Below are positions 9,393-17,761 of a DNA stretch of 64,000 nucleotides, one piece after another. Position 1 is the stretch's first letter. Each line of letters starts with the position of its first letter. The DNA lies in the NCBI GenBank assembly GCA_017999915.1, contig JAGNKX010000020.1, forward strand, positions 1-64,000, written 5' to 3'. The stretch comes from Spirochaetota bacterium (GTDB lineage Bacteria; Spirochaetota; UBA4802; UBA5550). The notes beneath the pieces are model-generated. The model was not told where the DNA came from. It saw nothing but the letters and a program-made list of their open reading frames with translations, and searched no databases. Made by a program: the position numbers and the translations under genes.

Positions 9393-9824
9393 ATGAACGT
9401 AACGCAATTATCAGTTTTCATGGAAAATAAACCGGGTCACCTGCAGAACGTGCTGAAGACGCTCTCCGACCAGAACATCAATATCATAACCCTGACGATC
9501 GCCGAGACCTCGGATTTCGGCATTTTGCGGATGATCGTCAACGACGCGGACAAGGCGAAGAAGGTCCTTCACGACGCGAAGTTCACCTGCTCGACCACCG
9601 AGGTCCTCGCCATCGAGATCGACGACACGCCGGGCTCGCTCTTCAAGGCCATTGACACCTTCGCGAAGAACAAACTCAACATCGAATACATGTACGCCTT
9701 CACCGAAAAGCGGGGCGACAAGGCGGTCATGATCTTTCGCTTCGACGACATCGAGGCGGCCAAGAAGGCCATGGCGCAGGAAGGATACCAGATCGTTAAG
9801 AAGATAGATATCATTGGAAGTTAA
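9393..9824 (+). CDS. tandem ACT-domain protein associated with PaaK/IOR
   Basis: 143 residues made of two ACT domains: about 1-65 (QLSVFMENKPGHLQNVLKTLSDQNINIITLTIAETSDFGILRMIV) and about 70-143 (VLAIEIDDTPGSLFKAIDTFAKNKLNIEYMYAFTEKRGDKAVMIFRF). Each has the PG(H/S)L turn where amino-acid ligands bind in other ACT proteins. GGAGGAATACA precedes the ATG. The gene commonly travels with paaK and iorAB, and a regulatory role in response to aromatic amino acids is the usual suggestion; nothing in the sequence fixes the ligand. Confidence 0.9.
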   Translation: MNVTQLSVFMENKPGHLQNVLKTLSDQNINIITLTIAETSDFGILRMIVNDADKAKKVLHDAKFTCSTTEVLAIEIDDTPGSLFKAIDTFAKNKLNIEYMYAFTEKRGDKAVMIFRFDDIEAAKKAMAQEGYQIVKKIDIIGS

Positions 9825-9837
9825 CTTGTAGAGTATT

Positions 9838-9976
9838 CCCCTCCCTTGATGGGAGGCCAACGCATTCGGCACATCCTGTGCCTGCGTTGGCATCAACCCC
9901 ATCCTGGGAACGCGGTATAGGGGAGGGTGAAATATCATGTCACCCCCACCCAGTCCTCCCCCATCAAGGGGGAGGG
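9838..9976. repeat. palindromic interspersed repeat, copy 2, with nested hairpin insertion
   Basis: It has the same ends as copy 1 (CCCCTCCCTTGATGGGAGG at 9838-9856, and CTCCCCCATCAAGGGGGAG at the right). About 60 bp not found in copy 1 sit inside it, beginning with a stem CCAACGC..GGCACA-TCC-TGTGCC..GCGTTGG (9857-9890). It fills the ACT-iorA spacer. Confidence 0.8.
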
Positions 9977-10003
9977 TAAGAAGCATCAATCAGGGAGAGT
10001 ATC

Positions 10004-11563
10004 ATGGAGAAGAAGGTCTTACTGGGCAACGAGGCCATCGCGCGCGGAGCGTACGAGGCAGGGTGCCATGTTGCCACGGCATATCCCGGAACGCCGAGCA
10101 CCGAAATCCTGGAAACCATAGCGCGGGACTACCGCGATATCAAGGCGCAATGGTCGCCCAACGAGAAGGTGGCCCTAGAGGTCGCCGCGGGCGCCTCGGT
10201 GGCCGGCGGGCGGGCCCTCGCGGCCATGAAGCACGTGGGACTCAACGTGGCGGCCGACCCGCTCTTCACCTTTTCCTACACCGGCGTGAACGGCGGCTTC
10301 GTCATCATCAACGCCGACGACCCCATGGCCTGGAGCTCCCAGAACGAGCAGGACAACCGACACATGGCCCGGGCCGCCAAGGTCCTCATGATCGAGCCGT
10401 CGAGCCCCCAGGAGTGCAAGGATTTCACCAAGCTCGCCTTCGAGATCTCCGAGAAATTCGACCGGCCGGTGATCGTGCGGATCACGACCCGCATCGCCCA
10501 TTCCCAGGGGATCGTCGAGATCCTTCCGAAAGACAATGTCCCGGTGAAGCCCTTCGTGCGCAATTTCCAGAAGTTCGTCATGCTTCCCGTGCACGCCCGG
10601 CCTCGCCACGTCTTCATCGAGGAGCAGCACAAGAAGCTGAAGGAATATTCCAACATGAGCAGCCTCAACCGGATCGAGTGGGGCGGAAAGAAGCGCGGCA
10701 TCATAACCGACGGCGTCGCCTACCAGTACGTGAAGGAAGTCTGCCCGGACGACTCGGTGCTGAAGATCGGCATGGTCTGGCCCATGCCGGACGACATCAT
10801 CAGGGAGTTCGCCGCCGGTGTGGAGAAGCTTTACGTGGTGGAGGAGCTTGATCCCTTCATTGAAGATTACGTGAAGGCCCTCGGCATTCCCTGCACGGGC
10901 AAGGAGATCATCCCGATCTGCTTCGAGCTCACCCCGGAGATCGTCGACCAGGCCCTGAACGGCAAGGCCCACCCGGGAAAATATCCCAAATACGACACCA
11001 GCCCGATACCGCCCCGGCCGCCGGCGCTCTGCAAGGGGTGCCCCCACGGCTTCGTGTTCACGGTCCTGGGCAAGCTTGACCTGAACGTGAACGGCGACAT
11101 CGGCTGCTATACCCTGGCGGCGCTCCCGCCCTACTCGGCGATGCACACCCAGGGCTGCATGGGCGCGGGCATCGGCATGCACCTGGGCATGGAGAAGGCC
11201 CACGGCCCGGAGATGGCGCGCAAGAGCGTCGCCGTCATCGGCGATTCCACCTTCATCCACTCGGGCATCACGCCGCTCATCGACCTGGTCTACAACAAGG
11301 GGACCGGTACGGTCATCATCCTGGACAACCGGGGCACGGCCATGACCGGTCACCAGGAGCATCCCGCCACGGGGAAGACCCTCATGGGCGAGGAGACCCA
11401 CTCCCTTGACCTGGAGATGCTGGTGAAGGCCTGCGGCGTGAAGCGGGTCGTGGTGACTGACCCGAAGAACATGGACGAGTTTGAGAGGATCGTGCGGGAG
11501 GAGGTTGCCGCTCCGGAGCCGTCGGTCATCATATCGCTGAGAAAATGTATCTTGATGAAGTGA
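10004..11563 (+). CDS. iorA: indolepyruvate ferredoxin oxidoreductase alpha subunit, lacking the C-terminal 2[4Fe-4S] domain
   Basis: 519 residues. The N-terminal half matches the pyrimidine-binding and transketolase-like domain (LLGNEAIARGAYEAGCHVATAYPGTPSTEI, EKVALEVAAGASVAGGRALAAMKHVGLNVA). The C-terminal half is the ThDP domain: PALCKGCPHG, GDIGCYTLAALPPYSAMHTQGCMGAGIG, and the ThDP-Mg motif GDSTFIHSG (Gly413-Asp414-Ser415) followed by DNRGTAMTGHQEHP. It oxidatively decarboxylates aryl pyruvates to arylacetyl-CoA with ferredoxin. Typical IorA proteins continue for some 60-100 residues with two CxxCxxC..CP cluster motifs; this one ends at SLRKCILMK, about where that domain would begin, and iorB starts 10 bp later. 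No ferredoxin gene is adjacent. GGGAGAG precedes the ATG. Confidence 0.9.
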   Translation: MEKKVLLGNEAIARGAYEAGCHVATAYPGTPSTEILETIARDYRDIKAQWSPNEKVALEVAAGASVAGGRALAAMKHVGLNVAADPLFTFSYTGVNGGFVIINADDPMAWSSQNEQDNRHMARAAKVLMIEPSSPQECKDFTKLAFEISEKFDRPVIVRITTRIAHSQGIVEILPKDNVPVKPFVRNFQKFVMLPVHARPRHVFIEEQHKKLKEYSNMSSLNRIEWGGKKRGIITDGVAYQYVKEVCPDDSVLKIGMVWPMPDDIIREFAAGVEKLYVVEELDPFIEDYVKALGIPCTGKEIIPICFELTPEIVDQALNGKAHPGKYPKYDTSPIPPRPPALCKGCPHGFVFTVLGKLDLNVNGDIGCYTLAALPPYSAMHTQGCMGAGIGMHLGMEKAHGPEMARKSVAVIGDSTFIHSGITPLIDLVYNKGTGTVIILDNRGTAMTGHQEHPATGKTLMGEETHSLDLEMLVKACGVKRVVVTDPKNMDEFERIVREEVAAPEPSVIISLRKCILMK

Positions 11564-11573
11564 GGAACAGGGA

Positions 11574-12143
11574 ATGAAGAACGTTATATTCGCCGGAGTC
11601 GGCGGCCAGGGCGTTATCCTGGCGAGCAAGATTCTCATGGAAGTGGCCATGAATGCCGGCTACGATGTCAAGGAATCGGAGGTCCACGGCATGGCCCAGC
11701 GGGGCGGCAGCGTCGACTGCAACGTCCGCTACGGTGAGAAGGTATTCTCCCCGCTGATCCCGAAGGAGGAAGCCGATTTCATCGTGAGCCTCGAAACGCT
11801 CGAGGTCATGAGGAAGCTGGAATACCTCGCGCCCCAGGGGAAGCTCATCGTGAACCGCGAGAAAGTGGACCCCGCGCCGGTGCAGACCGGGGCGATGAAA
11901 TATCCGACCGACCTGGAGGAATGGGTCGGGAAGAACGTGAAGAACTCTATTTTTGTTGACACCGAGCCCATACTGAAAGAAGTTGGCACCCGCAAGGCGC
12001 TGAACATAGTGATGCTGGGTATCCTTTCGCGGGATCTCGAGTTCACCCAGCCGCAATGGGAGGCGGCCATCAAGTCCCTGGTCAAGGAGAAGTTCCTTGA
12101 GATGAACCTGAAGGCCTTCACGATGGGCAGGGAATACAAGTGA
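11574..12143 (+). CDS. iorB: indolepyruvate ferredoxin oxidoreductase beta subunit
   Basis: 189 residues, normal for IorB, the gamma-type subunit of 2-oxoacid:ferredoxin oxidoreductases. The nucleotide-binding start NVIFAGVGGQGVILASKIL and the following SEVHGMAQRGGSVDCNVRYG are diagnostic. It forms the CoA-binding part of the heterodimer with IorA. It is 10 bp downstream of iorA with AGGAACAGGGA upstream and is the last gene of the paaK-ACT-iorAB unit. Confidence 0.94.
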   Translation: MKNVIFAGVGGQGVILASKILMEVAMNAGYDVKESEVHGMAQRGGSVDCNVRYGEKVFSPLIPKEEADFIVSLETLEVMRKLEYLAPQGKLIVNREKVDPAPVQTGAMKYPTDLEEWVGKNVKNSIFVDTEPILKEVGTRKALNIVMLGILSRDLEFTQPQWEAAIKSLVKEKFLEMNLKAFTMGREYK

Positions 12144-12198
12144 CCGGCGGCGCGGTTATTTCGCCGCGCAATCCAGTCGCCAGATGAGGTTTCGTTTC

Positions 12199-12588
12199 AT
12201 GAACAGACTTATTTATTTCGCGCCCCTCGCATCGTTTCCCCTGATGGCGCTGGCCCAGCAGAGCTCCGATGAATCCATGAAAACGGACAACCCCTATATT
12301 TCGACGCTGCTGATCCTCATCGTCACCCTGGCGATCGCCGTGGCCTTCGTGGCCTACTTCCGCCTCAAAAGGCGGGGAAGGGTGATCACCGCCGCCGTCT
12401 TCAGCGTCCTCGACTGGCTCATAACGGCGCCCATCTGTATTTCCGCCGGCGTGAACACCTACATGACCCTCGTCCTGGCCAGCGCTTCCGCCCTGCTCCT
12501 CGGCTTCATCGTGGTCCGGTACGGCGAGAACCTGGCCTCCGTCCTCCGCCGCGGCGACGCCCGGCGCGTCGACGCCGACGAAGAGTGA
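12199..12588 (+). CDS. small membrane protein paired with an M48 peptidase
   Basis: 129 residues from the ATG at 12199, preferred over 12184 because GATGAGG precedes it at normal spacing. A signal-like N-terminus (IYFAPLASFPLMALA) is followed by two or three hydrophobic helices (about 35-55, 65-85 and 88-105) and an acidic-basic tail. I do not recognise the family. It sits 18 bp before the M48 metalloprotease gene, so a partner or accessory role is a reasonable inference. Confidence 0.7.
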   Translation: MNRLIYFAPLASFPLMALAQQSSDESMKTDNPYISTLLILIVTLAIAVAFVAYFRLKRRGRVITAAVFSVLDWLITAPICISAGVNTYMTLVLASASALLLGFIVVRYGENLASVLRRGDARRVDADEE

Positions 12589-12606
12589 CAGGACCGGAGA
12601 GCGTTC

Positions 12607-13731
12607 ATGGTCGAACGGCAGCAAACAGCGCTCAAGACGTCCCGGGAAAAAGAGTACAACGCGATAAAGCTGCGCCTCTCCATCGCCGATATCATCCTTA
12701 ATGTGATCATCATCGGCATCCTGGCCTTCAGCGGCATATCGCCCCTCATCGTCGGGACCGTGGCCGGATATGTCGCGAACGACTACCTGGCCTTTCTCAT
12801 CTTCATCACCGTGGTGGGGATCATCTACTCGGTCCTCGATTTTCCCTTCGATTTTTACGGCGGCTACGTGGTGGAGCACCGCTTCGATCTTTCCAACCAG
12901 ACGGTGCCGGCGTGGTTCCTGGAAAAGATCAAGGGCGCGGCCGTGGGGATCGTGGTGGGGGTTCCGGTGGCGATGGTGTTCTACCTCTTCCTGAAAATGA
13001 CCGGCTGGCTCTGGTGGCTCTGGTTCAGCACCTTCATGTTCTTCATCTCCGTGTTCCTGGCGCGAATAGCGCCGGTGGCGATCTTTCCCCTCTTTTACAA
13101 GTTCAAGGAGCTCGAATCGGAAGAGATCCGCGCGCGCATCGCCGGGCTCCTGGACGGGAAGGGGATCTCCATCAGGGGGATCTATTCCTTCAACCTGAGC
13201 AAGGACACGAAGAAGGCCAACGCGGGCTTCACCGGCATCGGCAGGAGCAAGCGCATCATCCTGAGCGACACCCTGATCGAGCGCTTCACTCCGGACGAGA
13301 TCGCCGTGATCTTCGCCCACGAGATGGGCCACTATAAAAAGCGCCACATCGTCAGGTCCATCGTCCTCGGGGCGGCCAGCATCTTCCTCTCGTTCTTTCT
13401 CTGCGGTGAGCTCTACCGGATCACCCTGGGACACCTCGGCTATACCGCCGTACACGATATCGCCGCGATACCGATACTCTTCTTCTACCTGACCCTCTTC
13501 AGCCTGGTGACCATGCCGCTGTCCAACGCCCTCTCCCGGCGTTACGAGCGCGAGGCCGACCGCTACGCCCTTGACGCGACCCACGACAGGGAGTCCTTCA
13601 TCTCCTCCATGGACAAGCTCGCGGACCTGAACCTGGCCGACCGGGACCCGAACCCGGTGACGGAGTTCATGTTCTACAGCCACCCTTCTATCAAGAAGCG
13701 GATCGCCCTGGCGCGGAGCCACGTGCTGTAG
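12607..13731 (+). CDS. M48 family membrane metalloprotease (Ste24/HtpX-like)
   Basis: 374 residues with several transmembrane helices in the N-terminal half and the zinc motif HEMGHYKKRH (His238, Glu239, His242). The third zinc ligand is Glu316 in YEREADRYALD. TKKANAGFTGIG before the motif is also typical. Family members degrade misfolded membrane proteins or process prenylated or lipid-linked substrates in the inner membrane. The length and N-terminal four-helix block are closer to Ste24-like (CAAX type) than to the shorter HtpX. GGAG precedes the ATG. It is probably an operon with the small membrane protein upstream. Confidence 0.9.
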   Translation: MVERQQTALKTSREKEYNAIKLRLSIADIILNVIIIGILAFSGISPLIVGTVAGYVANDYLAFLIFITVVGIIYSVLDFPFDFYGGYVVEHRFDLSNQTVPAWFLEKIKGAAVGIVVGVPVAMVFYLFLKMTGWLWWLWFSTFMFFISVFLARIAPVAIFPLFYKFKELESEEIRARIAGLLDGKGISIRGIYSFNLSKDTKKANAGFTGIGRSKRIILSDTLIERFTPDEIAVIFAHEMGHYKKRHIVRSIVLGAASIFLSFFLCGELYRITLGHLGYTAVHDIAAIPILFFYLTLFSLVTMPLSNALSRRYEREADRYALDATHDRESFISSMDKLADLNLADRDPNPVTEFMFYSHPSIKKRIALARSHVL

Positions 13732-13738
13732 GATGTCT

Positions 13739-13918
13739 CTCGCAGAGCCGCTGAGATGCAGAGTGCTTTTATATTTAATAAAAGCGCATGCACTATCGAA
13801 AATAATTGGAATATCATAGGGCTTTTTATTACTGGTGAATCTTTATTTAAAAATCGAATCATCCGTATTGAGAATAATGGATAAATTGCATTTCTCTGCG
13901 TCTCCGCGCCCCTGCAAG
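13739..13918. repeat. MITE-like element with imperfect 25-bp terminal inverted repeats
   Basis: The left end 13739-13763 (CTCGCAGAGCCGCTGAGATG...) and right end 13894-13918 (CTCTGCGTCTCCGCGCCCCT...) are inverted copies matching at 20 of 25 positions. The interior is AT-rich and has no gene. CGCAGAG/CTCTGCG-type ends are widespread in intergenic repeats of many bacteria. The element accounts for most of the 300-bp gap between the M48 gene and the crotonase gene. Confidence 0.65.
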
Positions 13919-14034
13919 ATTAACCTTCTTTTATGCCACAGCCGATATCGGTTATTGATTGACTGATTGCGGGCCAAATTGTAGAAATGACAGGTGTCAT
14001 GTTTCTGAAATTATAATTAATCCAGGGTACATGT

Positions 14035-14793
14035 ATGAACTACGAAACCATCACCTTTGAAAAACCGGAAACCGGGATCGGCCTGCTGACCCTGAACCGG
14101 CCGGCATCGTATAACGCGCTGAACGAGGCCATGATCCTCGAGCTTGAGGATTTCTGGCGCGAGCGCCTCTATGACAGCAGCACCAGGGTCATCATACTCA
14201 GCGGCGGCGGCGCCAAGGGCTTCTGCGCCGGCCTCGACATGAAGTACGTGGGAGAGATGGCGCCGCAGTGGGACATGGAGAAGTTCTACATCTTCCAGGC
14301 GCGGTTCGCGCGGCTTAACCTGGCTATGCGCCGCTGCCCGCAGCCGATCATCTGCTGCGTCCACGGCGCGGCCGCGGGCCAGGGCTTCAGCTTCACCCTC
14401 TCCTCGGACATCAGGGTCGTGACCCCGGATTCCAAGTACTGCGCGGCCTACATCAACATCGGCCTCGGCGGGGCCGACATGTCCTGCAGCTATTTCCTTC
14501 CCCGCCTGATCGGCGCGGGACGCGCCTACGAGATCATGTACACCGGCGAGTACTATCCCGCGGAGGAGATGTACCGCCTCGGCCTGATAAGCAGGATCGT
14601 TGAGAAGGACAAGCTCATGGAGACCGCCATGGGATTCGCCACCACGATGATGAAGAAGAACCAGCTGGCCCTCCGTTTCACCAAGGAGGCCATCAACATG
14701 AACATCGACGCGCCGGGGCTTGAGCACGCCCTCCAGATGGAGGACCGGAACCAGACCCTGCTGGGAATGGGAATCTTCATGAAGAAGGGGTGA
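14035..14793 (+). CDS. enoyl-CoA hydratase/isomerase (crotonase) family protein
   Basis: 252 residues with the crotonase fold. Oxyanion-hole segments are FCAGLD (Phe63-Asp68) and GAAAGQGFS (from Gly111). The two glutamates of true enoyl-CoA hydratases are absent: the first is in a GQGFSFTLSSD context, and the second region reads AYINIGLGGADMSCSYFLPRLIG. The ADMS Asp lies where dienoyl-CoA isomerases carry a catalytic Asp, so isomerase or another CoA-thioester chemistry is likelier than hydration. It stands alone, with no thiolase or acyl-CoA dehydrogenase near, and faces the alcohol dehydrogenase gene tail to tail. Confidence 0.88.
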   Translation: MNYETITFEKPETGIGLLTLNRPASYNALNEAMILELEDFWRERLYDSSTRVIILSGGGAKGFCAGLDMKYVGEMAPQWDMEKFYIFQARFARLNLAMRRCPQPIICCVHGAAAGQGFSFTLSSDIRVVTPDSKYCAAYINIGLGGADMSCSYFLPRLIGAGRAYEIMYTGEYYPAEEMYRLGLISRIVEKDKLMETAMGFATTMMKKNQLALRFTKEAINMNIDAPGLEHALQMEDRNQTLLGMGIFMKKG

Positions 14794-14808
14794 TATCCTT
14801 CCCCTGTA

Positions 14809-14836
14809 TTGACTTGCTTGAAAACTGCAGTATAAT
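14809..14836 (+). promoter_or_regulatory. sigma70-like promoter between convergent genes
   Basis: TTGACT (14809-14814), 16 bp, TATAAT (14831-14836). It points right, just after the crotonase stop and into the 3' end of the oppositely oriented alcohol dehydrogenase gene. No rightward gene follows, so it could be fortuitous or could drive a short or antisense RNA. Confidence 0.5.
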
Positions 14837-14839
14837 GAA

Positions 14840-14866
14840 GGCGCCGGACCTTAGTAGTCCGGCGCC
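14840..14866. terminator. intergenic hairpin between convergent genes
   Basis: Perfect 10-bp stem GGCGCCGGAC / GTCCGGCGCC with a 7-nt loop. Only TGTTGT follows on the + strand, so it would be a weak intrinsic terminator for the crotonase gene and could also act on the converging transcript. Confidence 0.6.
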
Positions 14867-14891
14867 TGTTGTCTGATCATGCAGACCGCGC

Positions 14892-16109
14892 CTATGCCAG
14901 CAGCCGCTTCAGTATCGAGTACACGTCGTTGTCATCCATGATCCTGGGGACCGGATAGGGAATGCATTCCAGGTGGATTGACCTGGCTATAGCCGGGAAA
15001 TCCTCTTCCCTGAGCTCCGGGATGGTTTCGCCGATTCCGTATTTTTTATTCAGTCCCCGAATGGCCCCGATAAAGGCCGCCGCCTTCTGCGCATCGTCCA
15101 TGCCGGGCTTGGTTACGTTGATGATATCGGCAAGCCGTGCCAGGCGACGGGCCGCGGTTTTTCCGTAGTACTCGAAGACAAGGGGGAGCACCGCGCCGAT
15201 GACCCTTCCGTGTGGCAGGTGGTAGAGGGCGCCGATCTTGTGCGCGAAAGTATGGACATAGCCGGTCAGAGCCCTGTTGAGCACCAGGCCGCCGTAATAG
15301 GACGCGAGGAGCATCCGGCTCCGTGCCTCGATGTCCTTGCCGTTTTTATAGACGGCGTCGATATTTTCAAATATCAGTGTAACGGCCTTTTCGGAATACG
15401 AGTTCGTATAGGCGCAGCGGGCACCGCCCACATATCCTTCGGTGCTGTGTGAAAGGGCGTCCATGGCCGTGATGGCGGTGAAGAACGGCGGCAGTCCCGT
15501 GGTGAGCTCCGGGTCAAGGACGATATAGTGGGGGTGGATGAGGAAGTCATTGACCGTGTACTTGGCGCTCCTTTTCGGGTCGGATATAACGGCCGCGGCG
15601 GTGGTTTCGGCCCCGGTGCCGGCCGTGGTCGGCACGGCGAATATGCGGGGAGGCTTTTTCGGTATGGGGAGCATTACCTTCATGTATCCTCCCAGCCTGT
15701 CGGTGGTGAGGTTCGGCTTGGCGACCCTGGCGGCGACGGTCTTGGCGGTGTCCATGGCGGATCCGCCGCCGAAGCCGATTATGGAGTCGCAGCCGTTCTT
15801 TTTGTATATGGCGTAGGCTTCCTCGACATTGTCAATGGTGGGGTCCGGCTGGACACCATCGTATACGGCGTAGGCCATGGCGATGGCGTCGAACTCGGCG
15901 AAAAGGCTCTTCAGGAGATTCAGCTTTATCAGCATGGCATCGGTGACCACCAGGGGCTTGCGAAAGCCCTTGGACTTTATCAGGGCGGGCAGCTTTTTTA
16001 TGCTTCCCGGTCCCTGCAGCACCTCGCTTATCTGCAGGGGAACAAGGTAAAACGAGTTGGCCAGGATGGTTTTGAAGATCCTGAGCATCGGCTTTCTGAA
16101 CGGCATCAT
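14892..16109 (-). CDS. iron-containing alcohol dehydrogenase
   Basis: 405 residues if started at the ATG at 16109, chosen because AAGGAG lies 10 nt upstream. A longer frame to 16217 would run through the predicted promoter. NAD-binding GFGGGSAMDTAK and the metal-binding region FTAITAMDALSHSTEGYVG, followed by GYVHTFAHKIGALYHLPHGRVIGAVLP, place it in the group III Fe-ADH family (butanol/1,3-propanediol dehydrogenase type), which reduces aldehydes or ketones or oxidises alcohols with NAD(P). The exact substrate cannot be read from sequence. An operator-like palindrome overlaps its promoter. Confidence 0.9.
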   Translation of the reverse strand: MMPFRKPMLRIFKTILANSFYLVPLQISEVLQGPGSIKKLPALIKSKGFRKPLVVTDAMLIKLNLLKSLFAEFDAIAMAYAVYDGVQPDPTIDNVEEAYAIYKKNGCDSIIGFGGGSAMDTAKTVAARVAKPNLTTDRLGGYMKVMLPIPKKPPRIFAVPTTAGTGAETTAAAVISDPKRSAKYTVNDFLIHPHYIVLDPELTTGLPPFFTAITAMDALSHSTEGYVGGARCAYTNSYSEKAVTLIFENIDAVYKNGKDIEARSRMLLASYYGGLVLNRALTGYVHTFAHKIGALYHLPHGRVIGAVLPLVFEYYGKTAARRLARLADIINVTKPGMDDAQKAAAFIGAIRGLNKKYGIGETIPELREEDFPAIARSIHLECIPYPVPRIMDDNDVYSILKRLLA

Positions 16110-16143
16110 GATGGATACGCTCCTTAGAAATTCATTGAATGAT

Positions 16144-16190
16144 ATATGGTAACTGGTGGTTACCATATTAGGCATGGCTTGGCCTGTCAA
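16144..16190 (-). promoter_or_regulatory. promoter and overlapping palindromic operator of the alcohol dehydrogenase gene
   Basis: On the - strand, TTGACA (16190-16185), 17 bp, TATGGT (16167-16162). The -10 lies inside a perfect palindrome ATATGGTAAC-N5-GTTACCATAT (16144-16168). A dyad covering the -10 and start region is the classic position for a repressor such as a TetR- or GntR-type protein. No regulator gene of either kind adjoins it. Confidence 0.78.
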
Positions 16191-16351
16191 TGAAAATAGG
16201 CGTTGGTCTGGAATCAATTCGCGTTAATAGAGAATTTTTGATTTTCCTTTGTAGGGGTCCGGCGGGAATCAAATCAATTATTGTTAAGAAGCGGGTCCCG
16301 GGGCCGGCCCCATATCCCTATCATTCCGCCGGTCTCGGCCCGTATTCGTTA

Positions 16352-17761
16352 TCAACCTTTGCCGTTACTGGCCACCTTGATCCCGACCATGCAGATGTCG
16401 TCGTTGAAGGTCTCTCCCCCGGTGAAGCTCACGAGTTCGTGGTATATATGCCGGACGAAATCGTCGGTATCGAGGCTGACGATCCCCGGAAGGACATCAT
16501 GCATGAACACGTCCTGGAAGGATTTGCCCCGGGCATTTGTCGCTTCGGTGAGGCCGTCGGTATAGAGCAGGATCCTGTCCCCGCGATTAAGAGTGACGGC
16601 TTTTTCCTCGAAGGTGAGATCCTTGTACACGCCTATGAAAGCCCCCCGGCTGTGCAGCTCCTCGATGCGTCCGTTCCTCAGGAGCAGGGGGAGTGTGTGG
16701 CCGCCGCGGGAATAGGTGAATGTCATGCCCGCCGTGTCGACTATGCCGTACAGGGTGGTAAGAAAATTTCCCGCCATGAGGCCGTTCGACCGGGAATTGA
16801 TGTAGTTCAGCAGGGTCCCGGGGCTCTCCCGGGTATTGTCCGCCGTGTCGATAAGTGTCTTGATCATTCCGGTGATGAGGGACGCCGTTACCCCGTGGCC
16901 GGAAACGTCGCTGATGAATATGCCGGTGGCGTCTTTCCGGAAGGGAATGAAATCGAAAAAGTCACCCCCCACCATCTCTATCGGCCGGTAAAGAGTGTAT
17001 ATCGACGCTCCCTCGGTGACGGGTGGGACAGATGGGATGAGCTGGTTCTGCATGCTCCGGGCGCTGGCGAGATCGTGCAGGAGCCGAAGGTTCAGCTTCG
17101 TCAGGCCGTTCATGTGGAGATAATCCCTCAGCCTGAACCGGTATATCATCGTGGAAAGTATAAAACCGATCACGCTGATGATGACGACGTTGGTGATTTT
17201 CATGATAATAAGGTCGATATCGCGCAGCACGCTCAGCAGCCCGATGATCATGAGGGCCGACATGGACAGGTACAGGACAATCCGGCCGGCTTTACCCAGG
17301 TACAGCGCCACGGCGATGATGATGCAGATAACGGCGTAGAAAACCAGGTCGCCGTGGTAGTGGTGAGTTATGGTGCAGAGGTGCACGTAGATGAGGGTGA
17401 TGGCCATGATCGCCGCGTACTGCGCGATCCTCATGTACGCGCGGTTCGCTCCGAGTCGGTTGATTGTCAGGTACGCGGCGATGAACGCCAGCGACAGGGC
17501 GATATGGGCCTTGTGAAACAGCTCGAGCCCGGAGAAATAAAGCTCCCGTTCGACATAGACCTGCCGGTGCCTGAAAACGATATATATGATCATGAGAATA
17601 ACGGCGGATATGACGGTGCTGAAGAGGCTGTAAATGAAGATGCGCCTGCAATTGATATCGGTGTTCTCCCGGCCGAATTCGGCCATCTCGCTCCCGCTGA
17701 GCGGCACGGGCCTTTCGCCGGTGAGATTTTTCAATTTATTAATAATGAACAGGTCCTTCAT
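16352..17761 (-). CDS. membrane-bound SpoIIE/RsbU-type serine phosphatase
   Basis: 469 residues from the ATG at 17761; a TTG at 17797 would add 12 residues, and neither has a strong ribosome site. The N-terminal half has about six hydrophobic helices (within about 40-215). A short coiled linker precedes the PP2C-type domain (about 240-469): MQNQLIPSVPP, GGDFFDF, FISDVSGHGVTASLITGM, LLYTDGLTEATN and FNDDICMVGIKV contain the metal-binding aspartates. Family members dephosphorylate anti-anti-sigma factors in partner-switch networks. The HATPase protein at 31325 is a possible partner type elsewhere in the window; no STAS protein is adjacent. Confidence 0.9.
   Translation of the reverse strand: MKDLFIINKLKNLTGERPVPLSGSEMAEFGRENTDINCRRIFIYSLFSTVISAVILMIIYIVFRHRQVYVERELYFSGLELFHKAHIALSLAFIAAYLTINRLGANRAYMRIAQYAAIMAITLIYVHLCTITHHYHGDLVFYAVICIIIAVALYLGKAGRIVLYLSMSALMIIGLLSVLRDIDLIIMKITNVVIISVIGFILSTMIYRFRLRDYLHMNGLTKLNLRLLHDLASARSMQNQLIPSVPPVTEGASIYTLYRPIEMVGGDFFDFIPFRKDATGIFISDVSGHGVTASLITGMIKTLIDTADNTRESPGTLLNYINSRSNGLMAGNFLTTLYGIVDTAGMTFTYSRGGHTLPLLLRNGRIEELHSRGAFIGVYKDLTFEEKAVTLNRGDRILLYTDGLTEATNARGKSFQDVFMHDVLPGIVSLDTDDFVRHIYHELVSFTGGETFNDDICMVGIKVASNGKG

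Noticed and set aside
10175-11650. 491-codon - strand frame across iorA
   Set aside because: Antisense of iorA, which has full ThDP motifs; no independent coding evidence.
12118-13722. 534-codon - strand frame across the M48 region
   Set aside because: Opposite strand of a well-defined protease gene. The peptide is rich in His, Asp, Glu and Gly, typical of antisense GC-rich DNA.
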